In this document: piece after piece, positions 1 to 5,135 of the stretch | Position numbering within the stretch: position 1 is the first letter of the stretch | Layout of the letters: each line of letters starts with the position of its first letter | Assembly (NCBI GenBank): GCA_029335935.2 | Contig: JARJMV020000232.1 | Span: forward strand, 1 to 5,174 | Source of the DNA: a bacterium | GTDB taxonomy: Bacteria; Armatimonadota; Fimbriimonadia; Fimbriimonadales; GBS-DC | DNA: 5,174 bases | Reading direction: 5' to 3' | The notes under the pieces: generated by a model | The model's database searches: none | What the model saw: the letters and a program-made list of their open reading frames with translations, nothing else | What the model was told of the DNA's origin: nothing | Made by a program: the position numbers and the translations under genes

Positions 1-10
1 TAGGAGCGTT

Positions 11-391
11 ATGCCAAAGCGAATACCGCGCGAAACCTATGATGTACTGATTCGCGCCCTGCGGTTCGGGCATTCACGCGAATCATCATGCGCAATCGCA
101 GGGATTTCTCGCAGCGCCTTTTACGCAAGGCTACGGGCTGAGGAGAGGTTTCGCGAGAAAGTAGAGCAAGCCGAAGCGCTCGGCATAAGCGCTGCCGAAA
201 CCTGCGTTCTCGAAGCGATTCGCGGCGGTGACGCGAAATCTGCAAAGTGGTGGCTGGAGCGCAGGTGTAGGCAGGTCTATGGCGCGAAAGCGGAAGTCCA
301 TGAAGACGACGGGTACACCATCGAGATTGTAGCCCCGCCTGATGACGGCGAAACTCCATACCGCGTGGAACTGATGGAGCACAAGCCCTGA
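11..391 (+). CDS. Phage terminase small subunit-like helix-turn-helix protein
   Basis: A 126-residue basic protein. ATG at 11 is preceded by TAGGAG (1-6), a good ribosome binding site, so the start is well supported. Residues about 8-45 form a homeodomain-like helix-turn-helix, with the turn around SRESSCAIAGISRSAFYARL. A charged helix follows (ERFREKVEQAEALG), then an alanine-rich segment and the sequence WWLERRCRQVYG at about 80-91. This order (HTH, EKVEQAEA helix, 'WWLERR..Y') is typical of small terminase-like proteins of phages and prophages, which recognise viral DNA and hand it to the large subunit for packaging. The C-terminus is acidic (EDDGYTIEIVAPPDD). No large terminase is visible, but the window starts just upstream and the gene is followed by 330 bp without a gene. 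Its strand and the tRNA remnant at 722-796 set it apart from the minus-strand genes to the right. It could also be a transposase-like or regulatory HTH protein. The family call comes from pattern recognition, not a database match. Confidence 0.6.
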   Translation: MPKRIPRETYDVLIRALRFGHSRESSCAIAGISRSAFYARLRAEERFREKVEQAEALGISAAETCVLEAIRGGDAKSAKWWLERRCRQVYGAKAEVHEDDGYTIEIVAPPDDGETPYRVELMEHKP

Positions 392-455
392 AAATTGCCC
401 CTTTTTCGCCATTTCCACTTCGCGAACCTGCAGGAATCCCCGAACGCCTGCCGAA

Positions 456-491
456 ACTAAAAAATGCCTGCCGTGTAGCGCCACGACAGGC
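456..491 (-). terminator. Rho-independent terminator-like hairpin, minus strand
   Basis: GCCTG-C-CGTG (466-475) pairs with CACG-A-CAGGC (482-491), giving nine base pairs with one C/A mismatch and a 6-nt loop. On the minus strand the stem is followed at once by ATTTTTTAGTTT (465 down to 454), the layout of an intrinsic terminator. It could stop minus-strand transcription that reads leftwards past the DUF1080 gene ending at 800, although that gene lies 310 nt away on the other side of the tRNA remnant. It may instead shield the element from outside transcription. No minus-strand gene is seen directly before it. Confidence 0.5.
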
Positions 492-496
492 GAAAG

Positions 497-523
497 GCTA
501 CCGCAGGAACAGGCTACGGTAGC
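497..523. repeat. Inverted repeat GCTACCG / CGGTAGC
   Basis: Perfect 7-bp arms at 497-503 and 517-523 are separated by 13 nt. No T-run follows on either strand, so it is not an obvious terminator. It lies only 6 nt right of the 466-491 hairpin. It may be a protein-binding site or an RNA structure; its role is unknown. Confidence 0.4.
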
Positions 524-598
524 GAGAGCGAGAATTCCCCGCCCTTCGCGAAGTTCCTGCCTCCTGCGAGAAGCCTTTCACGAAAAATCGGGTTTCTG

Positions 599-632
599 TC
601 CCGTTCACCTGTGAAAAACGGGATGGGGTTTT
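599..632 (+). terminator. Weak plus-strand terminator-like hairpin
   Basis: TCCCG-TTCAC (599-608) pairs with GTGAA-CGGGA (611-623), leaving three A bases (616-618) bulged out, and TTTT follows at 629-632 after TGGGG. The central pairs would open to make a stable loop. It points the right way to end plus-strand transcripts from the 11-391 gene but is over 200 nt beyond its stop and has a short, delayed T-run. The call is low-confidence. Confidence 0.25.
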
Positions 633-679
633 AGACCTTCCGCTTTGCGGAGTGGAGATGGCAGGAGTGCGCACATATA

Positions 680-709
680 GGGCACAAGCGGTTTTATGGG
701 CACAAGGGG
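680..709. repeat. Two direct repeats GGGCACAAGSGG (18-nt period)
   Basis: GGGCACAAGCGG at 680-691 and GGGCACAAGGGG at 698-709 match at 11 of 12 positions and start exactly 18 nt apart. They end about 20 bp before the tRNA remnant. Tyrosine integrases of phages and islands bind short direct repeats (arm-type sites) flanking the core crossover site, so these are candidates for such sites. No integrase gene lies in the window, so the assignment is inference from position and spacing. Confidence 0.45.
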
Positions 710-721
710 TAGTAGACACAG

Positions 722-796
722 GGTTATACGGCTCAGCGGTAGAGCAACCGCCTTGTAAGTGGAAGGTCGGGGGTTCGAATCCCCCCGTCGGCTCCA
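722..796 (+). tRNA. tRNA-Thr(UGU) remnant lacking a proper 5' acceptor strand
   Basis: The cloverleaf reads: D-stem GCTC/GAGC (731-734, 742-745), anticodon loop CTTGTAA (752-758, anticodon TGT at 754-756, threonine), T-arm GGGGG-TTCGAAT-CCCCC (769-785), acceptor 3' strand CGTCGGC (786-792), discriminator T793 and encoded CCA (794-796). The matching 5' acceptor strand should be close to GCCGACG. The sequence in that place (722-728) is GGTTATA, leaving several mismatches, and the near-universal T8 is C (729). The anticodon stem also has an A-A mismatch (747/763) and a G-T pair (750/760). It therefore looks like the 3' part of a tRNA-Thr gene whose 5' end was swapped, as happens when an element integrates into the gene. 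Mature tRNA function is doubtful. The CCA end lies 3 nt from the converging stop codon of the DUF1080 gene. Confidence 0.75.
731..796. other. Putative attachment site (right end of an element integrated in tRNA-Thr)
   Basis: Similarity to a normal tRNA-Thr begins abruptly at the D-stem and runs to the CCA end, while everything left of it is unrelated. Integration into a tRNA gene leaves an intact tRNA at one end of the element and a 3' copy at the other. Here the 3' copy adjoins host-type genes on the right, so the element would lie to the left, with the restored tRNA-Thr at its far end outside the window. The phage-like gene at 11-391 and the direct repeats at 680-709 lie on the expected side. 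The exact crossover point cannot be placed from one junction alone. Confidence 0.55.
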
Positions 797-799
797 GTT

Positions 800-1984
800 T
801 TACTTATACGCCTCTGAATGCTCGCTTAGCCGTCGCCAGTAGATGTCGCGCGTTTCAATAATCGTGAAGGGGTCGTGGCACTGGAGGGCGATGTGTCCCG
901 ACTTGAAGTCGCTGTTGCGCGTGTCGACCACCTTTTGCCCGTTCACGAAAATCTGGATATGGTCGCCCTGAGCGCGAACGCGCATCGAGAACCAGTCGCC
1001 GTCGCGCGTGAGCAGGCGGCTCGCCATCACCCGCCCGTAGAGAGAGCCGGTGATGTAGTCGCCGCGCCCGATGTGATTATACACCTGCGCCTCGTAGCCC
1101 ACGGGCCAGTTGTTGCGGTTCTCAGGGTTGGGCTGCGCGCGGAAGTAGATGCCGTTGTTCGGGTTCATCGGCGAGTTCTCGCGGAACGGGCGGATGCGTA
1201 TCATTGCGCGCAACTCGAAGTCGGTGAAGGTCTGTTCGGTGAACAGGTGTCCCATGCCGCCCTCGCCGACAATTACGCCGTCTCGGACGCTCCAGCGCGC
1301 CATGCCTGTGGCGAACCAGCCCGACAGGTCCTTGCCGTTGAACAGCGGTTGCCAACCCTCGTCGCACGCCTGCAGCCGTTTGATGCGCAGGTTGCGATAC
1401 TTCACCGTCACGCCAGGATGGTGCTGTTGCAAGCCGATCACGCCGCGCTGGAACTCGTGCAGGTCGCAGTCTTGCACCATTTCGCCGTTGATGGTGATTT
1501 GGATATGCGAGCCGCAAGCGCGGATTTCGAAGGCGTTCCACTGCCGTTCGGGGGCGATTTCGCGCATGCGCGTCAGGTGCGTGGGCACGCGATTGTAGAT
1601 ACTGCCTGTGGGGTTGCGCTCGTCTTGCAGGCTGATTTGCATCTCATAGCCGTCGTTCCAGGGGGTGGCGGTCGGCTGGGCGCGGAAGAAGACGCCGCTG
1701 TTGCTCTCGTGCGTGTCGCCTTTATCGATCCAGTATTCGCCGCGCAGGATGAAATTGTCGAAGGTTTCGGCAGTGCCAATCCATCCTGCGCTGTCGGTGG
1801 GTCCGATGAGTTCGCCGTTTTGCACGCGCCATTCCGCGCCTGCGTAGACCTTCCAGCCCTGCAGGTTGCGCCCGTTGAAGAGGGGGCGGAAGCCGTCGCG
1901 CCGCTCCTGCGCCAACCGATTCTGCGCGTCGCTCAGCGCCAACAGCCCCAGCAGCCCCATGCACACTCCGAATGCGCGTATCAT
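800..1984 (-). CDS. Secreted protein with two DUF1080 (3-keto-disaccharide hydrolase-like) domains
   Basis: A 394-residue protein. Residues 1-20 look like a signal peptide (MIRAFGVCMGLLGLLALSDA), so it is probably exported; the only Cys there is not in a convincing lipobox. Two DUF1080 (PF06439) domains follow in tandem. The first, about 30-205, has FRPLFNGRNLQGWKV, NSGVFFRAQ, GYEMQI, GSIYNRV and a final GVIGLQQHHPGVTVKYRNL. The second, about 210-390, has WQPLFNGKDLSGWFA, NNGIYFRAQ, GYEAQVYN, TGSLYGRV and GHIALQCHDP. This fold is a concanavalin-like beta-sandwich; characterised members cleave 3-keto-glycosides, but many are untested and the substrate here is unknown. The start at 1984 gives a positively charged N-terminus but has only a weak ribosome site. 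A second ATG at 1960 (386 residues) has GGAG 5 nt before it, so the start is uncertain. The gene lies 44 nt after the acylase gene, probably in the same transcript, and ends just before the tRNA remnant. Confidence 0.85.
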   Translation of the reverse strand: MIRAFGVCMGLLGLLALSDAQNRLAQERRDGFRPLFNGRNLQGWKVYAGAEWRVQNGELIGPTDSAGWIGTAETFDNFILRGEYWIDKGDTHESNSGVFFRAQPTATPWNDGYEMQISLQDERNPTGSIYNRVPTHLTRMREIAPERQWNAFEIRACGSHIQITINGEMVQDCDLHEFQRGVIGLQQHHPGVTVKYRNLRIKRLQACDEGWQPLFNGKDLSGWFATGMARWSVRDGVIVGEGGMGHLFTEQTFTDFELRAMIRIRPFRENSPMNPNNGIYFRAQPNPENRNNWPVGYEAQVYNHIGRGDYITGSLYGRVMASRLLTRDGDWFSMRVRAQGDHIQIFVNGQKVVDTRNSDFKSGHIALQCHDPFTIIETRDIYWRRLSEHSEAYK

Positions 1985-1998
1985 ACCGCTCAAGTTCG

Positions 1999-2029
1999 GC
2001 AGGGCGATTGGAATCCCTATCGCCCGTGC
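1999..2029. repeat. Palindromic hairpin between the acylase and DUF1080 genes
   Basis: GCAGGGCGAT (1999-2008) pairs with ATCGCCC-G-TGC (2019-2029), giving ten base pairs with one bulged G (2026) and a 10-nt loop. It fills most of the 44-nt gap, just after the acylase stop. There is no T-run on either strand, so it is not a standard terminator. It could stabilise or process the mRNA, weaken downstream expression, or be a copy of a dispersed palindromic repeat. Confidence 0.45.
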
Positions 2030-4347
2030 TAGCGCAACCGTATCGGCTTGAAGAACCACCAGCTCGCTAAGTCGCGCTGGTCGGCGAAGTGGGGCGAGTT
2101 GGGGTCTTCGCTTTGACCAGGCGGTAGCACGGTTTCGCCGAAGAGCTGCTCGCCGAACTGGATAATCTGGATGAACGAGCCGCGGTCGGTGTAGGGTACT
2201 CCCGCGAGCGTCTCGCCCCAGCCCATGCGCGGCGCGCTGTGGCGCCATAGGTTCATGCCGCCGCCGTACTTGCGCTTGAGTTGGGTAATCGCGTCGGCGA
2301 GCGCGATGGTCAGCGTCTCTTCGGGCTTTTTGCCGTTGAAGTAGTCGTACTGGCGCGGCACGGGGGCTTGCCTGCCCAGCAGTGCGTAGGCGATGTAGCT
2401 CGGCTGGATGGCAAGGCGGAACAGGTCGGGGCTGAAGAAGTTGCCCAAGTCGTCCGCGAACACGCGCGTGCGCGTTGCGTCCAGCCAAGCGTCCCAGAGC
2501 GCTTTGGCGGCGCTGCCCTCGCGCTCGTGGCAGTCCCACGATTCCAGCAGCTGCACGGCAGCGCGCAACTCGTCGTTGAAGTTCCGCGCGTTGCGCTGCA
2601 CCGTGCGCAACATCAGGGGCAGCAGTTTGCCCGCGTCTTCGTCGTACTCGGCGATGTCGCGGATACACGCCTTCACATCGTCGAGGGTCAGGCGCGGCTT
2701 ACTGCGGATAAGCTCGTTCAACCGATGGACGCGGAAAATCATCCCCCACACAGGCGTATCGGCGTTCTCCCACCACACGGCAGGCTTGTTGTTCCAGTTC
2801 ACGATGTAGCCTTGCTTAGGGTTCACCACGCGGGGCATCTGCTCAAAAGGCATAATCCCTTGCCAGTCGTACTCGCCTGTGCCGAGCACGGGCAGACGCG
2901 GATCGACGCCCTCCGCGCGGATGGGCGGTCGCCCACAGTAGAAATAGGCGATGTCGCCCGTGCGCGTCGCGCAGAACGCATTAAAGGAAGCAGGGATATT
3001 AGACGCCGCGCGCTCGAAATCGCTCACCGTGCGCGCCGTCAAAAAGCCGTAGTATGCCTGGAACGCCTCCAACTCGTCGTTCCAGTAGCTCATGCGGATG
3101 CTCACAGCGACGGCGTTGCGGGCGTCGATCGCCACCACAGGACCGTACACGCTGCGATACACGGTCAGCTCCACAGGGTCGCCGCCCTTGACGCGGATGA
3201 CCTCCGTGCGCTGCTCCAAAGTGCGCCATGTGCCCTTGTACCAGTAGCGTTCGGGGTTCTGAGGGTCCAGTTTCAGGAGGAAGGCGTCTACGAAGTCGGC
3301 GACCCCAGAGGTGAAAGTCCATGCGAGATTCTCGTTGGTGCCGATTAACACGCCGGGCGTGCCGGGAAAGGTCATGCCGCGCGCGTTGACGCCTGCGCCG
3401 TCCAGGTGGATTTCGGCGGCGATGTGGGGCAGGCTGAACCCCATCTGCGGCGCGCCTACCAGAATCGGCATGCCCGTCGCCGATTTGCTCGGACTAATCA
3501 GAATCGCGTAGCTGCCGAACTGCGTATACAGCCCGTGCGCACGGGCGAACTCGATTTGCGCCTCGCCAGAAGCAATCCGTAGCGCTGGCAATAACACATT
3601 CAAGCCGATGTCGGGCAGCAGCTCGAGGTGTTGACGCATTTGGGCGAGCGTCTGGCGCGAGTCGCGGCGCGACGCTTTGCGCGTATCGTCTTCTGCGGGT
3701 ACGGTGGTCGGCGAGGTGGGGTCTTGAATCCAGAGCAGGTCGTTCGCCCATGTCGCCGCGAGGTCTCGATTGCGGGCTTTGAGCAGTTGGTAGAAGGCAT
3801 AGTTGCGCAGGTCGCCTGCCGACATCACGCCGCCGAACCGTCGGAGCATCATCACGGCAATCGCCACCGTGTCCGTTTGTCGCCAAGGGCGCGCCTCGAT
3901 GCCGTTCTCGGCGTACTGTTTGGGCAGTTTGCCCGTGCGTTGCGCTTCCTGCATCCATGCGTTCACGCCCGCCGCGAAGCCCTCCAACGCCTCCTGCAGC
4001 TCGCGCGGCAACCGATGGATTTGGGCTTGGAGCTCGGCGTCCGTGTAGCCTTCGGTGCGCGCGGCGCGGTCTTGCTCCAGAGCGCGACTGCCCATCAGTT
4101 CTGCCATTTCACCCCGCGCTTGGCGACGATATAACTCCATCTGCCATAGGCGATCTTGGGCAATCGCGTAGCCTTGACCATAGAGCAAGCCGTACCGCGT
4201 GCTTGCTTGAACAGTGGGCACGCCGTAGGTGTCGCGCGTGATGCGCACCGTGTCGCCGCGCACGCTCAGCTCAACCGCCGGCGATTGCGCCTGCGCATAC
4301 CAACCCAGCCAGAGCGCGGCAAGAATCAGTCCGTATCGTATCTGCAT
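2029..4347 (-). CDS. Penicillin G acylase-type N-terminal nucleophile amidohydrolase
   Basis: A 772-residue precursor. The ATG at 4347 is chosen over one at 4371 because AGGGAGG lies 6 nt before it and it opens directly into a signal peptide (MQIRYGLILAALWLGWYAQA, likely cut before Gln21), so it acts outside the cytoplasm. Penicillin acylases (PF01804) hydrolyse amides after the precursor cuts itself into alpha and beta chains at Gly-Ser. The alpha part has QDRLWQMELYRRQARGEMAE (64-83). The cut should fall at Gly278-Ser279, in TQFGSYAILISPSKSATG. Counting from Ser279 and comparing with E. coli penicillin G acylase as I recall it, Gln301 (B23) and Asn519 (B241, oxyanion) are kept, Arg539 probably matches B263, and calcium ligands D351, V353, D354 and D530 are kept. 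Alpha Met142 and Phe146 match M167 and F171, but alpha Glu152 aligns with A177 and the beta pocket differs (F24 to M302, F57 to I335, S67 to F345, F71 to V349). The true substrate is therefore unknown. The beta chain (494) is shorter than the 557 residues of the E. coli enzyme. Confidence 0.9.
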   Translation of the reverse strand: MQIRYGLILAALWLGWYAQAQSPAVELSVRGDTVRITRDTYGVPTVQASTRYGLLYGQGYAIAQDRLWQMELYRRQARGEMAELMGSRALEQDRAARTEGYTDAELQAQIHRLPRELQEALEGFAAGVNAWMQEAQRTGKLPKQYAENGIEARPWRQTDTVAIAVMMLRRFGGVMSAGDLRNYAFYQLLKARNRDLAATWANDLLWIQDPTSPTTVPAEDDTRKASRRDSRQTLAQMRQHLELLPDIGLNVLLPALRIASGEAQIEFARAHGLYTQFGSYAILISPSKSATGMPILVGAPQMGFSLPHIAAEIHLDGAGVNARGMTFPGTPGVLIGTNENLAWTFTSGVADFVDAFLLKLDPQNPERYWYKGTWRTLEQRTEVIRVKGGDPVELTVYRSVYGPVVAIDARNAVAVSIRMSYWNDELEAFQAYYGFLTARTVSDFERAASNIPASFNAFCATRTGDIAYFYCGRPPIRAEGVDPRLPVLGTGEYDWQGIMPFEQMPRVVNPKQGYIVNWNNKPAVWWENADTPVWGMIFRVHRLNELIRSKPRLTLDDVKACIRDIAEYDEDAGKLLPLMLRTVQRNARNFNDELRAAVQLLESWDCHEREGSAAKALWDAWLDATRTRVFADDLGNFFSPDLFRLAIQPSYIAYALLGRQAPVPRQYDYFNGKKPEETLTIALADAITQLKRKYGGGMNLWRHSAPRMGWGETLAGVPYTDRGSFIQIIQFGEQLFGETVLPPGQSEDPNSPHFADQRDLASWWFFKPIRLR

Positions 4348-4351
4348 AGAT

Positions 4352-4388
4352 AACCTCCCTGTGAAGTGCAACTTCGCACAGGGAGGTT
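4352..4388 (-). promoter_or_regulatory. Hairpin that masks the acylase ribosome binding site
   Basis: AACCTCCCTGTG (4352-4363) and CACAGGGAGGTT (4377-4388) form a perfect 12-bp stem. AAGT/ACTT (4364-4367, 4371-4374) continue it after a 2-nt bulge, with a 3-nt loop. In the minus-strand mRNA the 3' arm contains AGGGAGG, the ribosome binding site of the ATG at 4347, and the 5' arm contains its perfect complement CCTCCCT. The folded RNA would hide the site, suggesting that translation of the acylase is held down unless the stem opens (through heat, a bound factor or a coupled ribosome). It could also partly separate this gene from the barrel gene upstream, though no T-run follows on this strand. 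The fold is visible; regulation is inference. Confidence 0.6.
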
Positions 4389-4391
4389 TTT
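4352..4391 (+). terminator. Plus-strand intrinsic terminator formed by the same hairpin
   Basis: Read on the plus strand, the 12-bp stem closes with GGAGG and runs straight into TTTTT (4387-4391), which is the form of a strong rho-independent terminator. No plus-strand gene lies to its left, so it could only stop antisense transcripts across the acylase gene. It may simply be the by-product of the minus-strand hairpin and the A-run before it. Confidence 0.4.
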
Positions 4392-4425
4392 CGACCGACT
4401 GTTCGAGAGTCCTGCAAGGCTCCCC

Positions 4426-5085
4426 TCAGAAGCTCAAGCCATAGGTTGTGCTGAAGTAGATGACCTTTGCCTGCGTGCCGAGCTGGAGCCGTAGATTGTT
4501 GTCGTACACATAGCGCAGCGCGAAGTTCGAGTCGACGCCGTTATATTCGCCAACCACTGAGAACTGATTGTTGAGGAACACCTCGCCGCCGCCAATCACC
4601 TTGTCGCGGTACAACCCCGTACCGTAGCCCAAATGTAGGCGGAGCCCCACCACGGAATCGGGCGCTCGAGACGGCACGCGCACATTCGCGCTCGCGACCC
4701 CGTAGAAGGTTTTGTTAATGGCGTCGAAGGGATCTATCGTCCCCAATCCCAGCTCCAGCCAGTCGAAGTTCTGGGGAATGATGGTGACCTTACCTGTGGC
4801 GATGACCTTGTTGTTCTGATTGTTGCGGTCGACGGTCGTTGCGCCGATCTCGATACTGTCAAAAATACCCCAGTTCAGAGAAACCGTTCGAACGTTCTGC
4901 CCCAGCGCTATACCGAGTTGGAATCGGTCGAAGCGCGCGGTGGTGGACGTGGGCACAGTGATTAAGCCTGTCGCGCCGTAGAGAGTGTTTACCCGAATGG
5001 CAGGGTTCTCACCACGCGGCTCCAGCTGAGTGAAAGATACAGTAAGCAAGAGACCCGCTGCTCCAAGTGTGGTAATGAATCGCAT
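4426..5085 (-). CDS. Outer-membrane beta-barrel protein, YjbH-like
   Basis: A 219-residue protein. GGAGGTG lies 4 nt before the ATG at 5085, so the start is well supported. Residues 1 to about 20 form a signal peptide (MRFITTLGAAGLLLTVSFTQ). Residues 36-46, YGATGLITVPT, match the 'TGLI..PT' opening of the YjbH family (PF06082), whose members are outer-membrane barrels linked to exopolysaccharide production. The rest alternates polar and hydrophobic residues in strand-like stretches (FQLGIALGQNV, SIEIGATTV, VVGLRLHLGYGTG, FALRYVYDNN, LRLQLGTQAKVIYF). The last residue is Phe in TTYGLSF, the usual end signal of barrels inserted by the Bam machinery. It is much shorter than E. coli YjbH (roughly 700 residues) and would form one small barrel. 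It is the first gene of the apparent three-gene unit, has its own promoter, and stops 78 nt before the acylase start. The export and barrel call is firm; the exact family and role are tentative. Confidence 0.65.
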   Translation of the reverse strand: MRFITTLGAAGLLLTVSFTQLEPRGENPAIRVNTLYGATGLITVPTSTTARFDRFQLGIALGQNVRTVSLNWGIFDSIEIGATTVDRNNQNNKVIATGKVTIIPQNFDWLELGLGTIDPFDAINKTFYGVASANVRVPSRAPDSVVGLRLHLGYGTGLYRDKVIGGGEVFLNNQFSVVGEYNGVDSNFALRYVYDNNLRLQLGTQAKVIYFSTTYGLSF

Positions 5086-5100
5086 AGTGCACCTCCGTTT

Positions 5101-5135
5101 GTTGGGAATTATACCTGAAGCCTTTGGTTTGTAAT
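5101..5135 (-). promoter_or_regulatory. Sigma-70-type promoter for the three-gene minus-strand unit
   Basis: On the minus strand a perfect -10 box TATAAT occupies 5113-5108. With a 16-nt spacer it is preceded by ATTACA (5135-5130), which matches four of six bases of the -35 consensus TTGACA. Transcription would begin near 5101, giving a leader of about 15 nt that contains the GGAGGTG ribosome site. The surrounding DNA (5108-5150) is AT-rich compared with the coding regions. No operator repeat is evident. Confidence 0.65.

Larger units (their letters stand above)
392..721. other. Non-coding end region of the putative mobile element
   Basis: I see no convincing gene here; the short open frames lack family resemblance. 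The stretch holds CCTGC or its complement GCAGG at 427-431/430-434 (palindromic), 447, 467, 503, 556, 563 and 661, far more often than expected. It also holds a terminator-like hairpin (456-491), an inverted repeat GCTACCG/CGGTAGC (497-503/517-523), the palindrome CTTCGCGAAG (544-553), a hairpin at 599-623, a small hairpin at 638-652 (TTCCGC/GCGGAG), the palindrome GTGCGCAC (667-674) and two direct repeats at 680-709. Dense short repeats next to a tRNA remnant fit an attachment or packaging control region of an integrated element. That reading is inference. Confidence 0.5.

Noticed and set aside
722..796. A fully functional tRNA-Thr gene
   Set aside because: The 5' acceptor strand does not pair with the 3' strand, T8 is missing and the anticodon stem carries a mismatch, so an intact gene is unlikely.
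652..861. A 69-residue plus-strand frame crossing the tRNA
   Set aside because: Its centre is the translation of the tRNA remnant itself (GSNPPVG-type peptide), a familiar false protein.
875..2032. A 385-residue open frame on the plus strand
   Set aside because: It is antisense to the DUF1080 gene, which has clear domain motifs in both halves. The plus-strand protein is a low-complexity run of Ala, Val, Arg and His without a recognisable fold, as expected opposite GC-rich coding DNA.
1985..2668. Upstream extension of the DUF1080 frame to 2668
   Set aside because: The extra 228 residues overlap the acylase gene in another frame and are rich in Arg, Ala and Pro without motifs. A signal peptide begins at 1984.
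2281..3348. A 355-residue open frame on the plus strand
   Set aside because: It is antisense to conserved acylase sequence including the oxyanion Asn region. It has biased composition and no family features.
4348..4371. Acylase start at the ATG at 4371
   Set aside because: It would add eight residues before the signal peptide, and no ribosome site precedes it. The ATG at 4347 has an ideal AGGGAGG.
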